Numbered from the stretch's first letter, positions 1-8,944 are shown. The stretch is 61,186 nt of DNA from Fimivicinus intestinavium (GCA_018715765.1 DVKY01000022.1:1-61186); one strand, 5' to 3'. Program-made: numbers and translations. The notes: a model not told the origin generated them from the sequence alone.

Positions 1-178
1 CCTCAAAGGAGACGCGCGTGCGGGTGGAGGCCTTCTGGAAGATCATACCGAGCGTTTTGCCCGCCAGATGGGGGTGCGCGATATGGTGGCTGCGCTCATA
101 TTTGAGCTGATCGGCGAGATTCAAAAGCTCCAGAATCTCCTGTGTGGACAGATCGAGCATTTTCAGCAAATGTTGCAT
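1..178 (-). CDS. argF: Ornithine carbamoyltransferase, N-terminal part (cut by window start)
   Basis: Only the first 59 codons are present; the gene runs off the left edge. Translating the minus strand from the ATG at 178 gives a helical start followed by the carbamoyl-phosphate-binding signature STRTRVSFE, diagnostic of ornithine/aspartate carbamoyltransferases. Its place at the end of an arg operon makes ornithine carbamoyltransferase (carbamoyl phosphate + ornithine to citrulline, cytoplasmic) the natural reading. The start lies 2 bp after the stop of the upstream kinase gene, so the two are almost certainly co-transcribed and probably translationally coupled. The specificity residues of the C-terminal domain are outside the window. 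Confidence 0.9.
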   Translation of the reverse strand, partial: MQHLLKMLDLSTQEILELLNLADQLKYERSHHIAHPHLAGKTLGMIFQKASTRTRVSFE

Positions 179-180
179 GG

Positions 181-1116
181 CTATCCTTCCTTCCCAGGCG
201 GGAGCGTTTCGAGCTCCCGCAGCAATTTTCTCCCCAGCCTGACCAGCGGTTTTTCCTCATACTGCCCTGCCAGCGCCAGGTGCTTAATATCATCCCAAAA
301 ATGATAATAATCCTTTTTGATATCAAAATATGTGCTCAGCGGGACACGCTTTCTGTATTCCGGCAAAAGGGCAAAGCGCTTTCCCGTCGCGTGCTCAAGC
401 TGAAAGAGCTCGAGCTCCCTGTCCGCCCGGCAGCAGCCGAACGGGTCGATCACGCCCGTGATCCGCATGGTATCCGGATCGGCCAGCACGTTCCAAAGGT
501 TCAAATCCCCATGGACGATCGACGGCCGCTTCACCGGCTCGCACAGTACGCGGCTCAGGTTCCGATAGGCCTCCTCCATCTGCTCCCGTATTTCCAGAGG
601 AACGGGGCGGTTGCTGCGCTCCAACTTTGCACGGACGTCATCCAGCCGCGCCCGGTAGCAGGCTTCCCAATCTGCATAGGTCTCCCCGCCGATTTCGCCA
701 AAGCCCTCAACCGGCGCCTCATGGAGTGCGACCAGCGCATCGATGAGACTGGCTGTCAACCGCATCCGGTCTTTTTTCCGGCGGCGGGCGAGCCTCAGCG
801 AGCCGCCATTGATTCCCGCCAGCTTCTCCATCACCAGCGCCTCATAAAGCCCCTCCTCCCGGTATACGCCAAAGACCTCCGGCACCGGGAGCGGCAGATG
901 CTCGCGCAAAACCGCAAGCTGCTGCGCCTCCTTCTCCGCCAGGCCCGGCAGAAAATATAGCTTAAAAACTGCGGTTTTCATGCCGCAAGCGGCAAAATAT
1001 ACCGAGCCGTAATACCCTCCGCCCACCGGTTTGATCGCATCCGGCCCGGCGCCGAACTGCTTGCGGCAGGCCCGCTCAACCGACCGAAGGCAGCGCTCCT
1101 TTTCAAATGACGCCAT
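181..1116 (-). CDS. Aminoglycoside-phosphotransferase-fold kinase inside the arg operon
   Basis: 311 residues with the APH/choline-kinase fold: a Gly-rich loop at about 31-38, the ATP-binding lysine region near 52, the catalytic HGD at 202-204 with N209, and the metal-binding Asp in VIDPFG at 224. The pattern fits fructosamine/homoserine/aminoglycoside kinase relatives; the substrate cannot be read from sequence. It lies between argD (10 bp gap) and argF (2 bp gap), so it is transcribed with arginine biosynthesis. There is no reason to call it a resistance gene. A small-metabolite or damaged-metabolite (for example fructosamine-type) kinase is possible but is inference. All catalytic residues appear intact. 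Confidence 0.8.
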   Translation of the reverse strand: MASFEKERCLRSVERACRKQFGAGPDAIKPVGGGYYGSVYFAACGMKTAVFKLYFLPGLAEKEAQQLAVLREHLPLPVPEVFGVYREEGLYEALVMEKLAGINGGSLRLARRRKKDRMRLTASLIDALVALHEAPVEGFGEIGGETYADWEACYRARLDDVRAKLERSNRPVPLEIREQMEEAYRNLSRVLCEPVKRPSIVHGDLNLWNVLADPDTMRITGVIDPFGCCRADRELELFQLEHATGKRFALLPEYRKRVPLSTYFDIKKDYYHFWDDIKHLALAGQYEEKPLVRLGRKLLRELETLPPGKEG

Positions 1117-1126
1117 TTGTTTCTCC

Positions 1127-2302
1127 TCAGGCTTCTTCCAATACCGCTTTTAAAATCGCCGCGCCCTCTGTCAGCTCCTCCTCCGAAATGGTCAGAGGCG
1201 GCAGCAGCCGCACGAGCGTTTTCGCCGTGAGCACCAGAAGGCCCTTTTCCACACAGCGGGCAGCAACCGCTTTGGCCTGCTTTGTTTTGAGCGCCAGGCC
1301 GAGCATCAGCCCCATGCCGCGGATTTCGGCCACCTCATCGCATTGCGCCAGCTTATTTCGCAGCAGCTCGCCCTTGCGGCGCACCTGCTCGAAAAGCGGC
1401 TCCTCCATGCGGGAGAGCACCTCGCACACGCCTGCGCACACAACCGGATTGCCTCCGAAGGTGCTGCCGTGCGTGCCGGGTCCCATCACAGAGCCAAGCT
1501 TTTCCACGCATAGGCAGGCGCCCACCGGCAGGCCGCCGCCAAGGCCCTTGGCGCTCGTCAGAATATCGGGCCGCACGCCAAAGTGCTCCCAGGCATAAAG
1601 TTTGCCCGTCCGGCCCACGCCGGTCTGCACCTCGTCAAAAATGAGAAGGATATCCTTCTCCCGGCAAAGCGCCGCGGCCGCGCGCACAAAATCCGCCTCC
1701 AGCGGCTGCACGCCGCCCTCACCCTGCACCGGCTCCATCATCACGGCGCAGACGGTCTCATCAATGGCCGCCCTCAGCGCCTCCAAATCATTTGCCGCTG
1801 CGTAACGGAAGCCTGGCGGGAACGGGTCAAAATACTGGTGCAGCTCCTCCTGCCCGGTGGCGGTGAGCGTCTCCATCGTGCGGCCATGAAAGGAATTCTT
1901 CAGCGTAATGATGGTGGAGCGGCCAGCCCCGTAGGTGTCAAAGCTGTATTTGCGCGCCAGCTTCATCGCGCACTCGTTCGCCTCTGCGCCGGAATTTGCA
2001 AAAAACACCCGCGCAAAGCCGGATTTTTCGCACAAAAGCTGCGCGGCCTGCGCAACCACAGGGTTGTAAAATAAATTCGACGTGTGCGCAAGCTTTGCCG
2101 CCTGCCCAGCGACCGCTTTTGCCCACGCTGCGTCCCCATAGCCGAGGGAGCTGACGCCGATGCCCGCTGTGAAATCGAGATACACCTGCCCCTCCGGGCC
2201 ATAAAGCCGCGCGCCCCTGCCCTCGCAAAGGGCTGCGTTAAAATGCGCATAGGTCGGCATCAGGTATTGATCCGCCGTGCTTTTGATCTCTTCCTCTGTC
2301 AT
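1127..2302 (-). CDS. argD: Acetylornithine aminotransferase
   Basis: 391 residues, the usual length for class III PLP aminotransferases of the ArgD type. Visible signatures: FDEVQTGVGRTG (Asp contacting the PLP ring nitrogen) and SAKGLGGGLPVGA (Schiff-base lysine). It transfers the amino group from glutamate to N-acetylglutamate semialdehyde to give N-acetylornithine; in many bacteria the enzyme also serves lysine synthesis. The ATG at 2302 is preceded by an AGGGGG ribosome site, and argB ends 13 bp upstream. Genome context (argJ, argB, argC around it) makes the ArgD assignment much safer than the fold alone would. Confidence 0.95.
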   Translation of the reverse strand: MTEEEIKSTADQYLMPTYAHFNAALCEGRGARLYGPEGQVYLDFTAGIGVSSLGYGDAAWAKAVAGQAAKLAHTSNLFYNPVVAQAAQLLCEKSGFARVFFANSGAEANECAMKLARKYSFDTYGAGRSTIITLKNSFHGRTMETLTATGQEELHQYFDPFPPGFRYAAANDLEALRAAIDETVCAVMMEPVQGEGGVQPLEADFVRAAAALCREKDILLIFDEVQTGVGRTGKLYAWEHFGVRPDILTSAKGLGGGLPVGACLCVEKLGSVMGPGTHGSTFGGNPVVCAGVCEVLSRMEEPLFEQVRRKGELLRNKLAQCDEVAEIRGMGLMLGLALKTKQAKAVAARCVEKGLLVLTAKTLVRLLPPLTISEEELTEGAAILKAVLEEA

Positions 2303-2315
2303 AAGGCTTGCCCCC

Positions 2316-3170
2316 TTAAATAAACATTGTGCCTACGCCCTCATCGGAAAAGAGCTCGATGAGCAGGGAGTGCGGGATTCTCCCATCCACGATATGCGTG
2401 CGGTGCACCCCGCGCCGGACCGCCTCCACACAGCAGTCGATCTTCGGGATCATCCCGCCGGAGATGATACCCTGCCTTTTCAGCCCCGGCACATCGCTGA
2501 CGTTGACCACCGGGATCAGCGTGCTCTCATCCTCCTTATCGCGCAGCAGGCCGCGCACGTCCGTCATCAGCAGCAGCTTCTCCGCATGCAGGCAGGCCGC
2601 GATGCGCGCCGCCGCCGTATCGGCGTTGATGTTATACACATCCTCGCCATATCCGCCGCCGATGGTGGAGATAACGGGGATATAGCCGGTTTTCAGCGCA
2701 TCGTTGATCGGCGTGACATCCACGCTCTCAATCTCGCCCACAAAGCCGAGGTCAGGCTCCTTGTGCTTCACGGCGCGGATCATCCCGCCATCCAGCCCGC
2801 AAAGCCCCAGCGCCTTGCCGCCGTGCGCGCCGAGCAGCTGCACAAGGTCTTTGTTGACCTTGCCCGCGAGCACCATCTGGACGACATCCATCGTCTCCTG
2901 ATCCGTGTAGCGCAGGCCGCCGACAAAACGGCTCTCCTTGCCGAGCCGGTCGAGCATGGCGTTGATCTCCGGGCCGCCGCCGTGGACGAGCACCACATGG
3001 ATGCCCACCAGTGAGAGCAGGACGATATCCGTCATCACAGCATCCTTGAGCGCCTCATTGATCATCGCATTGCCGCCGTATTTGATGACGATCGTCTTTT
3101 GATAATACTTTTGAATATACGGGAGCGCCTGCACCAGCACCTGCGAGCGCTCAAAATTGGATATCTCCAT
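2316..3170 (-). CDS. argB: Acetylglutamate kinase
   Basis: 284 residues, typical of the amino-acid kinase family. Motifs: VIKYGGNAM near the N-terminus (nucleotide-binding lysine and glycines) and VLVHGGGPEI. It phosphorylates N-acetylglutamate in the second step of arginine synthesis and is the usual target of feedback inhibition by arginine. The protein starts with a helical N-terminal extension (residues 1-25), as in arginine-sensitive hexameric NAGKs, so arginine inhibition is plausible but inferred. It sits between argJ (46 bp upstream) and argD (13 bp downstream) on the same strand. Confidence 0.96.
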   Translation of the reverse strand: MEISNFERSQVLVQALPYIQKYYQKTIVIKYGGNAMINEALKDAVMTDIVLLSLVGIHVVLVHGGGPEINAMLDRLGKESRFVGGLRYTDQETMDVVQMVLAGKVNKDLVQLLGAHGGKALGLCGLDGGMIRAVKHKEPDLGFVGEIESVDVTPINDALKTGYIPVISTIGGGYGEDVYNINADTAAARIAACLHAEKLLLMTDVRGLLRDKEDESTLIPVVNVSDVPGLKRQGIISGGMIPKIDCCVEAVRRGVHRTHIVDGRIPHSLLIELFSDEGVGTMFI

Positions 3171-3216
3171 AAGACCGGGCTCCCCTCCCGCAAAGGTAGA
3201 ATAACTGTCACACCGC

Positions 3217-4440
3217 TCAGGTGCGGTAATCGCCGTTGATTTTTACATAGTCATAGGTCAGGTCGCAGCCAAAGGCCTCCGCATGGGCTTCGCCGTCGTG
3301 CAGGCGCACATCAATTTTCACTTCATCCTGCAGCAAAATTTCCTTCGCCTTTTCCTCGCTGAAGGGGATACCTGCGCCATCCTTACACACCTCCACGCGC
3401 CCCGCAGGGGAGACGAAGGCGACATCCGCCCTTGTCACGTCGATATCGGCGCCCGCATAGCCCATGGCGCACAGCACCCGGCCCCAGTTGGCATCCGCGC
3501 CGAACATCGCCGTTTTTACAAGCGAAGAGCAGATCACGCTCTTGGCCACCGTGCGGGCAATTTCTTTCTCCTTTGCACCACTGACCTCGCACACTACCAG
3601 CTTTGTCGCGCCCTCGCCGTCGCGCGCCATCTCCCGCGCAATGCGGATAAGGAGCGTAGAAAGCATTTGTGTAAACAGCTGGAACGCCTCATCCTCAGTG
3701 GTAATCTCCTCATTGCCCGCCGCGCCGGAGGCCAGGATGCACGCCATATCGTTGGTCGAGGTATCCCCATCAATGCTGAGCATGTTGAAGCTGTCGGCTA
3801 CAGAGGCCTTCAGCGCCTTTTGCAGCATGGGGGATGAGATGGCTGCATCCGTTGTGATGAAGCAGAGCATCGTCGCCATGTTCGGGTGGATCATCCCGGA
3901 GCCCTTGGAGATCGCGCCGATCACACAGGGCTTCCCACCCAGCGTGAATTGAAGCGCAAACTCCTTTTTGCGCGTATCCGTCGTCATAATTGCCTGGGCG
4001 GCGTGGTCGGAGCCCTCCTTCGACAGCTCCCCGGCAAGCTGCGCCATCCCCCGCTCAACCGGGGCAAGGTCGAGCGGCTGCCCAATCACGCCGGTGGAAG
4101 CGACGATCACCTCTTCCGGCGCGATGCCCAGCGCCTTCGCCGCGATTTCGCACATGCCCTGCGCCTTTTCGATTCCATCCGCATTGCAGGTGTTCGCAAT
4201 GCCGCTGTTGCAGATGACCGCGCGGGCCTTTCCATCCGCTAGGTGCCGCTTCGTTACCGTTACCGGCGCGCCGCAGACAAGATTTTGCGTATAAACGGCC
4301 GCCGCGTTGCACGGAGCGTCCGCTGCGATGAGCGCGAGATCGCGCTTTGCTTTATTCTTCCGGATCCCGCAGTGGATGCCGGAGGCGGTAAAGCCCGCCG
4401 GGGCGGCGACTCCGCCGGGGATAAAAGAGCATGCTACCAT
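3217..4440 (-). CDS. argJ: Bifunctional ornithine acetyltransferase / N-acetylglutamate synthase
   Basis: 407 residues, the normal ArgJ precursor length. The autocleavage site is visible as HPNMATMLCF after KGSGMI: the Thr after Ala becomes the N-terminal nucleophile of the beta chain. ArgJ moves the acetyl group from N-acetylornithine to glutamate, recycling it; the bifunctional form can also use acetyl-CoA. No argE (deacetylase) or argA is seen in the window, which fits the cyclic pathway. Whether this ArgJ is mono- or bifunctional cannot be decided from the sequence. The ATG at 4440 starts the family-typical MVACSFIPGG. Confidence 0.96.
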   Translation of the reverse strand: MVACSFIPGGVAAPAGFTASGIHCGIRKNKAKRDLALIAADAPCNAAAVYTQNLVCGAPVTVTKRHLADGKARAVICNSGIANTCNADGIEKAQGMCEIAAKALGIAPEEVIVASTGVIGQPLDLAPVERGMAQLAGELSKEGSDHAAQAIMTTDTRKKEFALQFTLGGKPCVIGAISKGSGMIHPNMATMLCFITTDAAISSPMLQKALKASVADSFNMLSIDGDTSTNDMACILASGAAGNEEITTEDEAFQLFTQMLSTLLIRIAREMARDGEGATKLVVCEVSGAKEKEIARTVAKSVICSSLVKTAMFGADANWGRVLCAMGYAGADIDVTRADVAFVSPAGRVEVCKDGAGIPFSEEKAKEILLQDEVKIDVRLHDGEAHAEAFGCDLTYDYVKINGDYRT

Positions 4441-4515
4441 TTGAACCTCTTCCTTCCTGTGTGCCTAAAAGGCCGACGAACCATGCGGGCAGACTTCGCA
4501 GCCCGTGCGGCCAGA

Positions 4516-4821
4516 TTATTTTTTCTTTTTCCCGCGGAACAGCGCAAGGCCGCCGAAGCCGCTGATAATTGCCATATAGAATCCTAAATTATAGGGGAAG
4601 CCCGTGTTGTGTGATTCATAGAGCTGATAATCCCCGAAGAAAGAAAGCACCAACGAAACCGGCGCAATCCAGCCATGCCATATGCCTGTGAAAAAGCCCG
4701 CCGCATCGGCAGAGGGCGCCCGGTGCGGCACGCAGCCGCCCAGTAAAAGCAGCAGGCAGAGGGCCAGCAGAAGGATGGCAATCCATTGCCTTTCTTTCAC
4801 AATAGCAGCCTCCTTTTTCAA
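4516..4821 (-). CDS. Small membrane/lipoprotein of unknown function in the arg operon
   Basis: 101 residues. The N-terminus is a signal-like hydrophobic stretch (about 12-28) ending in LLGGC, a lipobox with Cys30. The rest has one or two further hydrophobic segments (about 50-66 and 79-95) and a Lys-rich tail (GKKKK), so it may be a lipoprotein or a small polytopic protein with a cytoplasmic tail. It sits between argC and argJ, with short gaps on both sides (20 and 75 bp). I do not recognise a family. An AGGAGG ribosome site precedes the ATG at 4821, supporting translation. Confidence 0.65.
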   Translation of the reverse strand: MKKEAAIVKERQWIAILLLALCLLLLLGGCVPHRAPSADAAGFFTGIWHGWIAPVSLVLSFFGDYQLYESHNTGFPYNLGFYMAIISGFGGLALFRGKKKK

Positions 4822-4841
4822 TTAGTGTGATATGGCGCGGT

Positions 4842-5876
4842 TTAAAAGCAGGTGGGAATCATTTGAAGCCCCGTCTCCTCCGGCAGGCCGAAGAGCAGGT
4901 TCATATTCTGCACCGCCTGCCCCGCAGCGCCCTTGACCATATTATCAATCGCGGATACGACAATCAGCGTACCCGTCCGCGGATCGATATGCAGTGAGAT
5001 ATCGCAGAAATTACTGCACCGCACGTTGCGCAGGTTTGCCGTTTTTCCCGATGCCAGTACGCGGATGAACCGCTCTGCGCGATACGCCTTTCGATAGGCC
5101 TCGCGCAGCTGCGCCTCTGTCACGCCCTCCTTCAGGCGCGCATACATGGTGGAGATAATCCCGCGGTTGAGCGGCAGCAGGTGCGGCACAAACACAACCT
5201 TTAAGGGTTCGCCCGCCACGGCGGACAGCGTCTGCTCAATCTCCGGCGTGTGGCGGTGCGCCGCAATCTTATAAGGTGAAAAAGCCTCGTTGCAATTGGG
5301 AAAATGCGCCGTCTCGCTGGGAGAACGGCCCGAGCCCGTCACACCGGATTTGGAATCAATGACAATCCCCTGCGGCTGGATCAGCCCCTCCCGCAGCGCG
5401 GGCGCAAGCCCTAACGCCACGCTGGTGGGGTAACAGCCGGGGTTTGCGAGAATGCGCGTTTTTTGGATTTGATCGCGGAACAGCTCCGGCAGCGCATACA
5501 CTGCCTGCTCATGCAGTTCCCTGTGCGTATACGCCCCTCCGTACCACTGCGCGTAATCCGCCTCTTCCTTTAGGCGGAAATCCGCGCCCAAATCAATGAA
5601 CGCAACGCCCCGCTCTGCGCACTGCGCCGCAAATTCCTGTGAGATGCCGTGCTGCACACAGGCAAAAACAACATCGCTCTTTTCAATCGCCTCCTGCGCA
5701 GAGCAGCAGGGAAGATCGCACAACCCCACCAGGGAGGGGTAGACCTCGCTGACCGCCTTGCCCTCAAAGCTCACGGAGCTCACGGCCGCCAGCTCCGCCT
5801 GCGGATGGTTTAATAAAATCCGGATCAGTTCAACGCCCGCATAGCCGGTAGCGCCGATGATGCCAACCTTTATCAT
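4842..5876 (-). CDS. argC: N-acetyl-gamma-glutamyl-phosphate reductase
   Basis: The open frame extends upstream to 5987, but the real start is the ATG at 5876: it has a GGGAGAG ribosome site and begins MIKVGIIGATGYAGVE, the family N-terminus and Rossmann GxxGxxG loop. That gives 344 residues, the normal size. The catalytic Cys is in ANPGCYPTS and the active-site His in HRHTPEI. The enzyme reduces N-acetylglutamyl phosphate to the semialdehyde using NADPH. It follows argH by 14 bp. The longer frame into argH would add an Ala/Cys-rich stretch with no family counterpart. Confidence 0.95.
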   Translation of the reverse strand: MIKVGIIGATGYAGVELIRILLNHPQAELAAVSSVSFEGKAVSEVYPSLVGLCDLPCCSAQEAIEKSDVVFACVQHGISQEFAAQCAERGVAFIDLGADFRLKEEADYAQWYGGAYTHRELHEQAVYALPELFRDQIQKTRILANPGCYPTSVALGLAPALREGLIQPQGIVIDSKSGVTGSGRSPSETAHFPNCNEAFSPYKIAAHRHTPEIEQTLSAVAGEPLKVVFVPHLLPLNRGIISTMYARLKEGVTEAQLREAYRKAYRAERFIRVLASGKTANLRNVRCSNFCDISLHIDPRTGTLIVVSAIDNMVKGAAGQAVQNMNLLFGLPEETGLQMIPTCF

Positions 5877-5890
5877 GTTGCTCTCTCCCT

Positions 5891-7270
5891 TCATTTGCTC
5901 TGCTGCACCAGGGCGCGCACACGCGCCGCCTGCGCGCGCACATTTGCCGGCGCAGGCCCGCCCAGCGGCGTGCGGCCGGCAACGCACTTCTCCAGAGAGA
6001 TCGCCTCATATACACCCTCGTCAAAAAGCTCGCAAACCTCCCTGTAGGCCTCCAGCGGCAGCGTCTCCAGCGTCAGCCCCTCACGGATGCAGCGTGCGAC
6101 CAGCTCGCCCGTTGCCTTATAGGCATCACGGAAGGGCAACCCCTTGCCCACCAGGTAATCCGCACAGTCCGTCGCGTTGATAAAGCCGCCGGCAGCCGCT
6201 CTGCGCATGTTCTGCGGCAGCACGGTCATCGTATCAATCATCGGGAGAAAGGCGGTCAGGCAAAGCTTCACCGTGTCAAACGCGTCAAAGATGGCGTCCT
6301 TATCCTCCTGCATATCCTTGTTATAGGCCAGCGGAAGGCTCTTCATTACGGCGAGCAGCGTCATCACATCGCCAAACACGCGGCCGGATTTGCCGCGCAC
6401 CAGCTCTGCGATGTCCGGATTTTTCTTTTGAGGCATAATGCTGGAACCGGTAGCAAACGCGTCATCCAGCTCAATAAATTTAAACTCCCAGGAGCACCAC
6501 ATCACAATTTCTTCTGAGAAGCGGGAGAGATGCATCATCAGAATGGCCATCGCACTGGCCAGCTCAATGCAGTAATCCCGGTCGGAAACACCATCCAGAG
6601 AATTTTGGGACACAGCCGGGAAGCCGAGCAATGCGGCGGACTGCTCCCGGTCAATCGGGTAGGTCGTCGCCGCCAGCGCGCCGGAGCCAAGCGGGCAAAC
6701 CTCCATGCGCTTTTTCGCATCCGCAATCCGGCCAAGATCACGCTGGAGCATCTCCGCATAGGCCATCAGATGATGCCCAAAGGTGATCGGCTGTGCGCGC
6801 TGCAAATGCGTATAGCCCGGCATAACCGCATCCGCATATGCTTCCGCTTTGGCGCACAGGATCAGCACAAGCTCCTTCACCTGCGCCGCCACCGCGTCGC
6901 ATTCGCCGCGCAGGTAGAGCCGAAGGTCGAGCGCGACCTGGTCGTTTCTGCTGCGCGCGGTGTGCAGCCGCTTGCCGGCGCTGCCAATGCGCGATGTGAG
7001 CTCCGCCTCTATAAAGGTGTGGATATCCTCCGCGTCGGGATCAATCGCCAGGCTGCCGCTCTGAATATCCTCGAGAATCCCCTGTAAACCGCCAAGGATT
7101 TCATCCCGATCCTTCCCGCTGATGATGCCGCAGCTGCCGAGCATCGTGGCGTGCGCCATGCTGCCCCGGATATCCTGCTCATACATCCGGCTGTCAAAGG
7201 AGATGGAGGAATTGAAATCGTTGGTTTTCTGGTCGGCCTCCTTGGAAAACCGCCCCGTCCATAGCTTCAT
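5891..7270 (-). CDS. argH: Argininosuccinate lyase
   Basis: 459 residues from the ATG at 7270 (MKLWTGRFSKEAD, the family start, with an AGAAAGGA ribosome site); the frame is open 7 codons further up. The fumarase/aspartase superfamily signature SSIMPQKKNPD is present and carries the catalytic loop serine. It splits argininosuccinate into arginine and fumarate, the last step of the pathway. It is followed at 14 bp by argC. The 103 bp gap to argG upstream holds two palindromes (see 7292-7342). Confidence 0.96.
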   Translation of the reverse strand: MKLWTGRFSKEADQKTNDFNSSISFDSRMYEQDIRGSMAHATMLGSCGIISGKDRDEILGGLQGILEDIQSGSLAIDPDAEDIHTFIEAELTSRIGSAGKRLHTARSRNDQVALDLRLYLRGECDAVAAQVKELVLILCAKAEAYADAVMPGYTHLQRAQPITFGHHLMAYAEMLQRDLGRIADAKKRMEVCPLGSGALAATTYPIDREQSAALLGFPAVSQNSLDGVSDRDYCIELASAMAILMMHLSRFSEEIVMWCSWEFKFIELDDAFATGSSIMPQKKNPDIAELVRGKSGRVFGDVMTLLAVMKSLPLAYNKDMQEDKDAIFDAFDTVKLCLTAFLPMIDTMTVLPQNMRRAAAGGFINATDCADYLVGKGLPFRDAYKATGELVARCIREGLTLETLPLEAYREVCELFDEGVYEAISLEKCVAGRTPLGGPAPANVRAQAARVRALVQQSK

Positions 7271-7291
7271 GCCGTGCCGTCCTTTCTGCAA

Positions 7292-7342
7292 ATTCTGCCG
7301 CCGGCAGAATCGTCATAAGGGCAGGGCAACCGCCCCGCCCCT
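7292..7342. repeat. Two adjacent palindromes between argG and argH
   Basis: 7292-7310 is a perfect 9-bp inverted repeat (ATTCTGCCG/CGGCAGAAT around one base). 7318-7342 is an imperfect GC-rich palindrome, reading on the minus strand as AGGGGCGGGGC then GGTTGCCCTGCCC. On the argG-argH transcript these would fold into hairpins without a T-tract right after them. They could stabilise or process the mRNA, or reduce read-through between argG and argH. The second resembles the short GC-rich palindromes in the repeat regions at 39657 and 39706 but is not the same sequence. Confidence 0.5.
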
Positions 7343-7373
7343 ATCAACGCCTGTTTTGATATGAAACCCGCTG

Positions 7374-8600
7374 TTACTTGCCCTCGCGTTGTGCGTCGAG
7401 GATCGCCTTAACCTTGATGGGAAGGCCAAAGAGATTGATAAAGCCCTCAGAATCCTTCTGATTATACACGTCGTCCTCATCAAAGGTGGCAAACGCCTCG
7501 CTGTAAAGCGAGTAAGGAGAGGTAACGCCTGCGTTAATCATGTTTCCCTTATAGAGCTTGAGCTTGACGTCGCCCGTCACAGTCTGCTGCGTGCTGTCCA
7601 CAAAAGCGTCAAGCGCCTCGCGCAGCGGTGTGAACCACTGGCCGAAATAGACAAGCTCCGCATATTTCTGAGCGACAAGCTCCTTATAGTGCTGCGTGTC
7701 ACGATCCAGCGTGATGGTTTCAAGCACCTCGTGCGCACGGTAGAGAATCGCCCCGCCCGGATTCTCATATACGCCGCGGGATTTCATGCCAACCAGCCTG
7801 TTTTCCACAATATCTGCCAGGCCGATGCCGTTTGCTCCGCCAATCCGGTTGAGCTTTTCAATCATGCTCACGCCGTCAAGCGCTTCGCCGTCGAGCATCG
7901 TGGGCACGCCCTTTTCAAAATGGATCGTCACATAGGTGGGCTGATCGGGCGCCTGCTCCGGGGAGACGCACATCTCCAAAAAGCCGGGCTTGTTATACTG
8001 CGGCTCGTTGGCCGGGTCTTCCAGATCCAGGCCTTCGTGGGAGAGATGCCAAAGGTTTTTATCCTTGGAGTAGTTGGTTTCGCGGTTGATCTTCAACGGG
8101 ATATTGTGCGCCTCTGCATAATCAATCTCCTCCTCGCGGGATTTGATATCCCAGATCCGCCAGGGGGCGATGATCTTCATGCCGGGCGCAAATTTTTTGA
8201 TGGCCAGCTCAAAACGCACCTGATCGTTGCCCTTGCCCGTGCAGCCGTGGCAGATTGCGTCCGCGCCCTCAGCCAATGCGATCTCTACCAGACGCTTGGC
8301 AATGAGCGGGCGTGCAAAAGAGGTGCCAAGCAGATAATCCTTCTCATAAACAGCGCCCGCCTTGAGCGTGGGGAAGATATAATCCTCCACAAACTCCTTC
8401 TTCAAATCTTCCACATACAGCTTGGAAGCGCCGGTTTTCAACGCCTTTTCCTCCAGGCCGTCCAACTCAGTGCCCTGACCGACGTCGCCGGAGACAGCGA
8501 TAACCTCGCAGTTATCGTAGTTCTCCTTCAGCCACGGAATGATAATGGACGTGTCCAGCCCGCCGGAATAGGCGAGCACAACTTTTTTGATCTCTCCCAT
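7374..8600 (-). CDS. argG: Argininosuccinate synthase
   Basis: 408 residues, the family length. The N-terminal PP-loop LAYSGGLDTSI binds ATP. The enzyme joins citrulline and aspartate at the cost of ATP going to AMP and PPi. It is the first gene of the minus-strand arg operon; a ribosome site TAGGAGG lies 8-14 bp upstream of the ATG at 8600 and a sigma-A-type promoter further up. No frameshift or missing motif was seen. Confidence 0.97.
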   Translation of the reverse strand: MGEIKKVVLAYSGGLDTSIIIPWLKENYDNCEVIAVSGDVGQGTELDGLEEKALKTGASKLYVEDLKKEFVEDYIFPTLKAGAVYEKDYLLGTSFARPLIAKRLVEIALAEGADAICHGCTGKGNDQVRFELAIKKFAPGMKIIAPWRIWDIKSREEEIDYAEAHNIPLKINRETNYSKDKNLWHLSHEGLDLEDPANEPQYNKPGFLEMCVSPEQAPDQPTYVTIHFEKGVPTMLDGEALDGVSMIEKLNRIGGANGIGLADIVENRLVGMKSRGVYENPGGAILYRAHEVLETITLDRDTQHYKELVAQKYAELVYFGQWFTPLREALDAFVDSTQQTVTGDVKLKLYKGNMINAGVTSPYSLYSEAFATFDEDDVYNQKDSEGFINLFGLPIKVKAILDAQREGK

Positions 8601-8640
8601 ACTGGTTGCCTCCTAACGGATTTTGATTGGTTTATTCAAG

Positions 8641-8668
8641 ATTATACGCTTTTTATTCGCTTTTTCAA
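8641..8668 (-). promoter_or_regulatory. Sigma-A-type promoter of the arg operon
   Basis: On the minus strand: TTGAAA (8663-8668), 16-bp spacer, TATAAT (8641-8646), about 40 bp upstream of argG. A/T-rich GAATA-like half sites lie in the spacer and just downstream, which could belong to an ArgR/AhrC operator; that part is weak and inferred. The rest of the 344-bp gap 8601-8944 holds no gene that I can support. Confidence 0.7.
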
Positions 8669-8825
8669 GAGCATACTGCATAAATATCCGCCAAAATTAC
8701 AGGTTTGTAGATTTCACCAACTCTCTTCTCCCCGGCGATGCGTTTTTCGTTCACAATCATACCAGGCGTCCTTTCCCTGCGGTTACCATTATAATGGCGT
8801 CGGGAAGGAATTTCAACTCAAACCC

Positions 8826-8854
8826 TTATCATATGCACGTAAAATGAGTATAAT
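8826..8854 (+). promoter_or_regulatory. Possible promoter of the flavin-reductase-like gene
   Basis: TTATCA (8826-8831), 17-bp spacer, TATAAT (8849-8854), about 90 bp before the ATG at 8945. The -10 is perfect, the -35 poor. Confidence 0.5.
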
Positions 8855-8944
8855 AAGGATAATCAAATAATAGAGGGGAACACAGACGAGGCTGCGTTTT
8901 TGCCGCTTTGCCACCGTTTCCCCGAAAGGTAGGGAGATTTACTT

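Noticed and set aside
181..1116. Aminoglycoside resistance gene
   Set aside because: APH fold only; its operon place is arginine synthesis and no resistance-enzyme subfamily features are visible.
7389..8870. 493-codon frame antisense to argG
   Set aside because: It is the complement of a clear argG and crosses the arg promoter.
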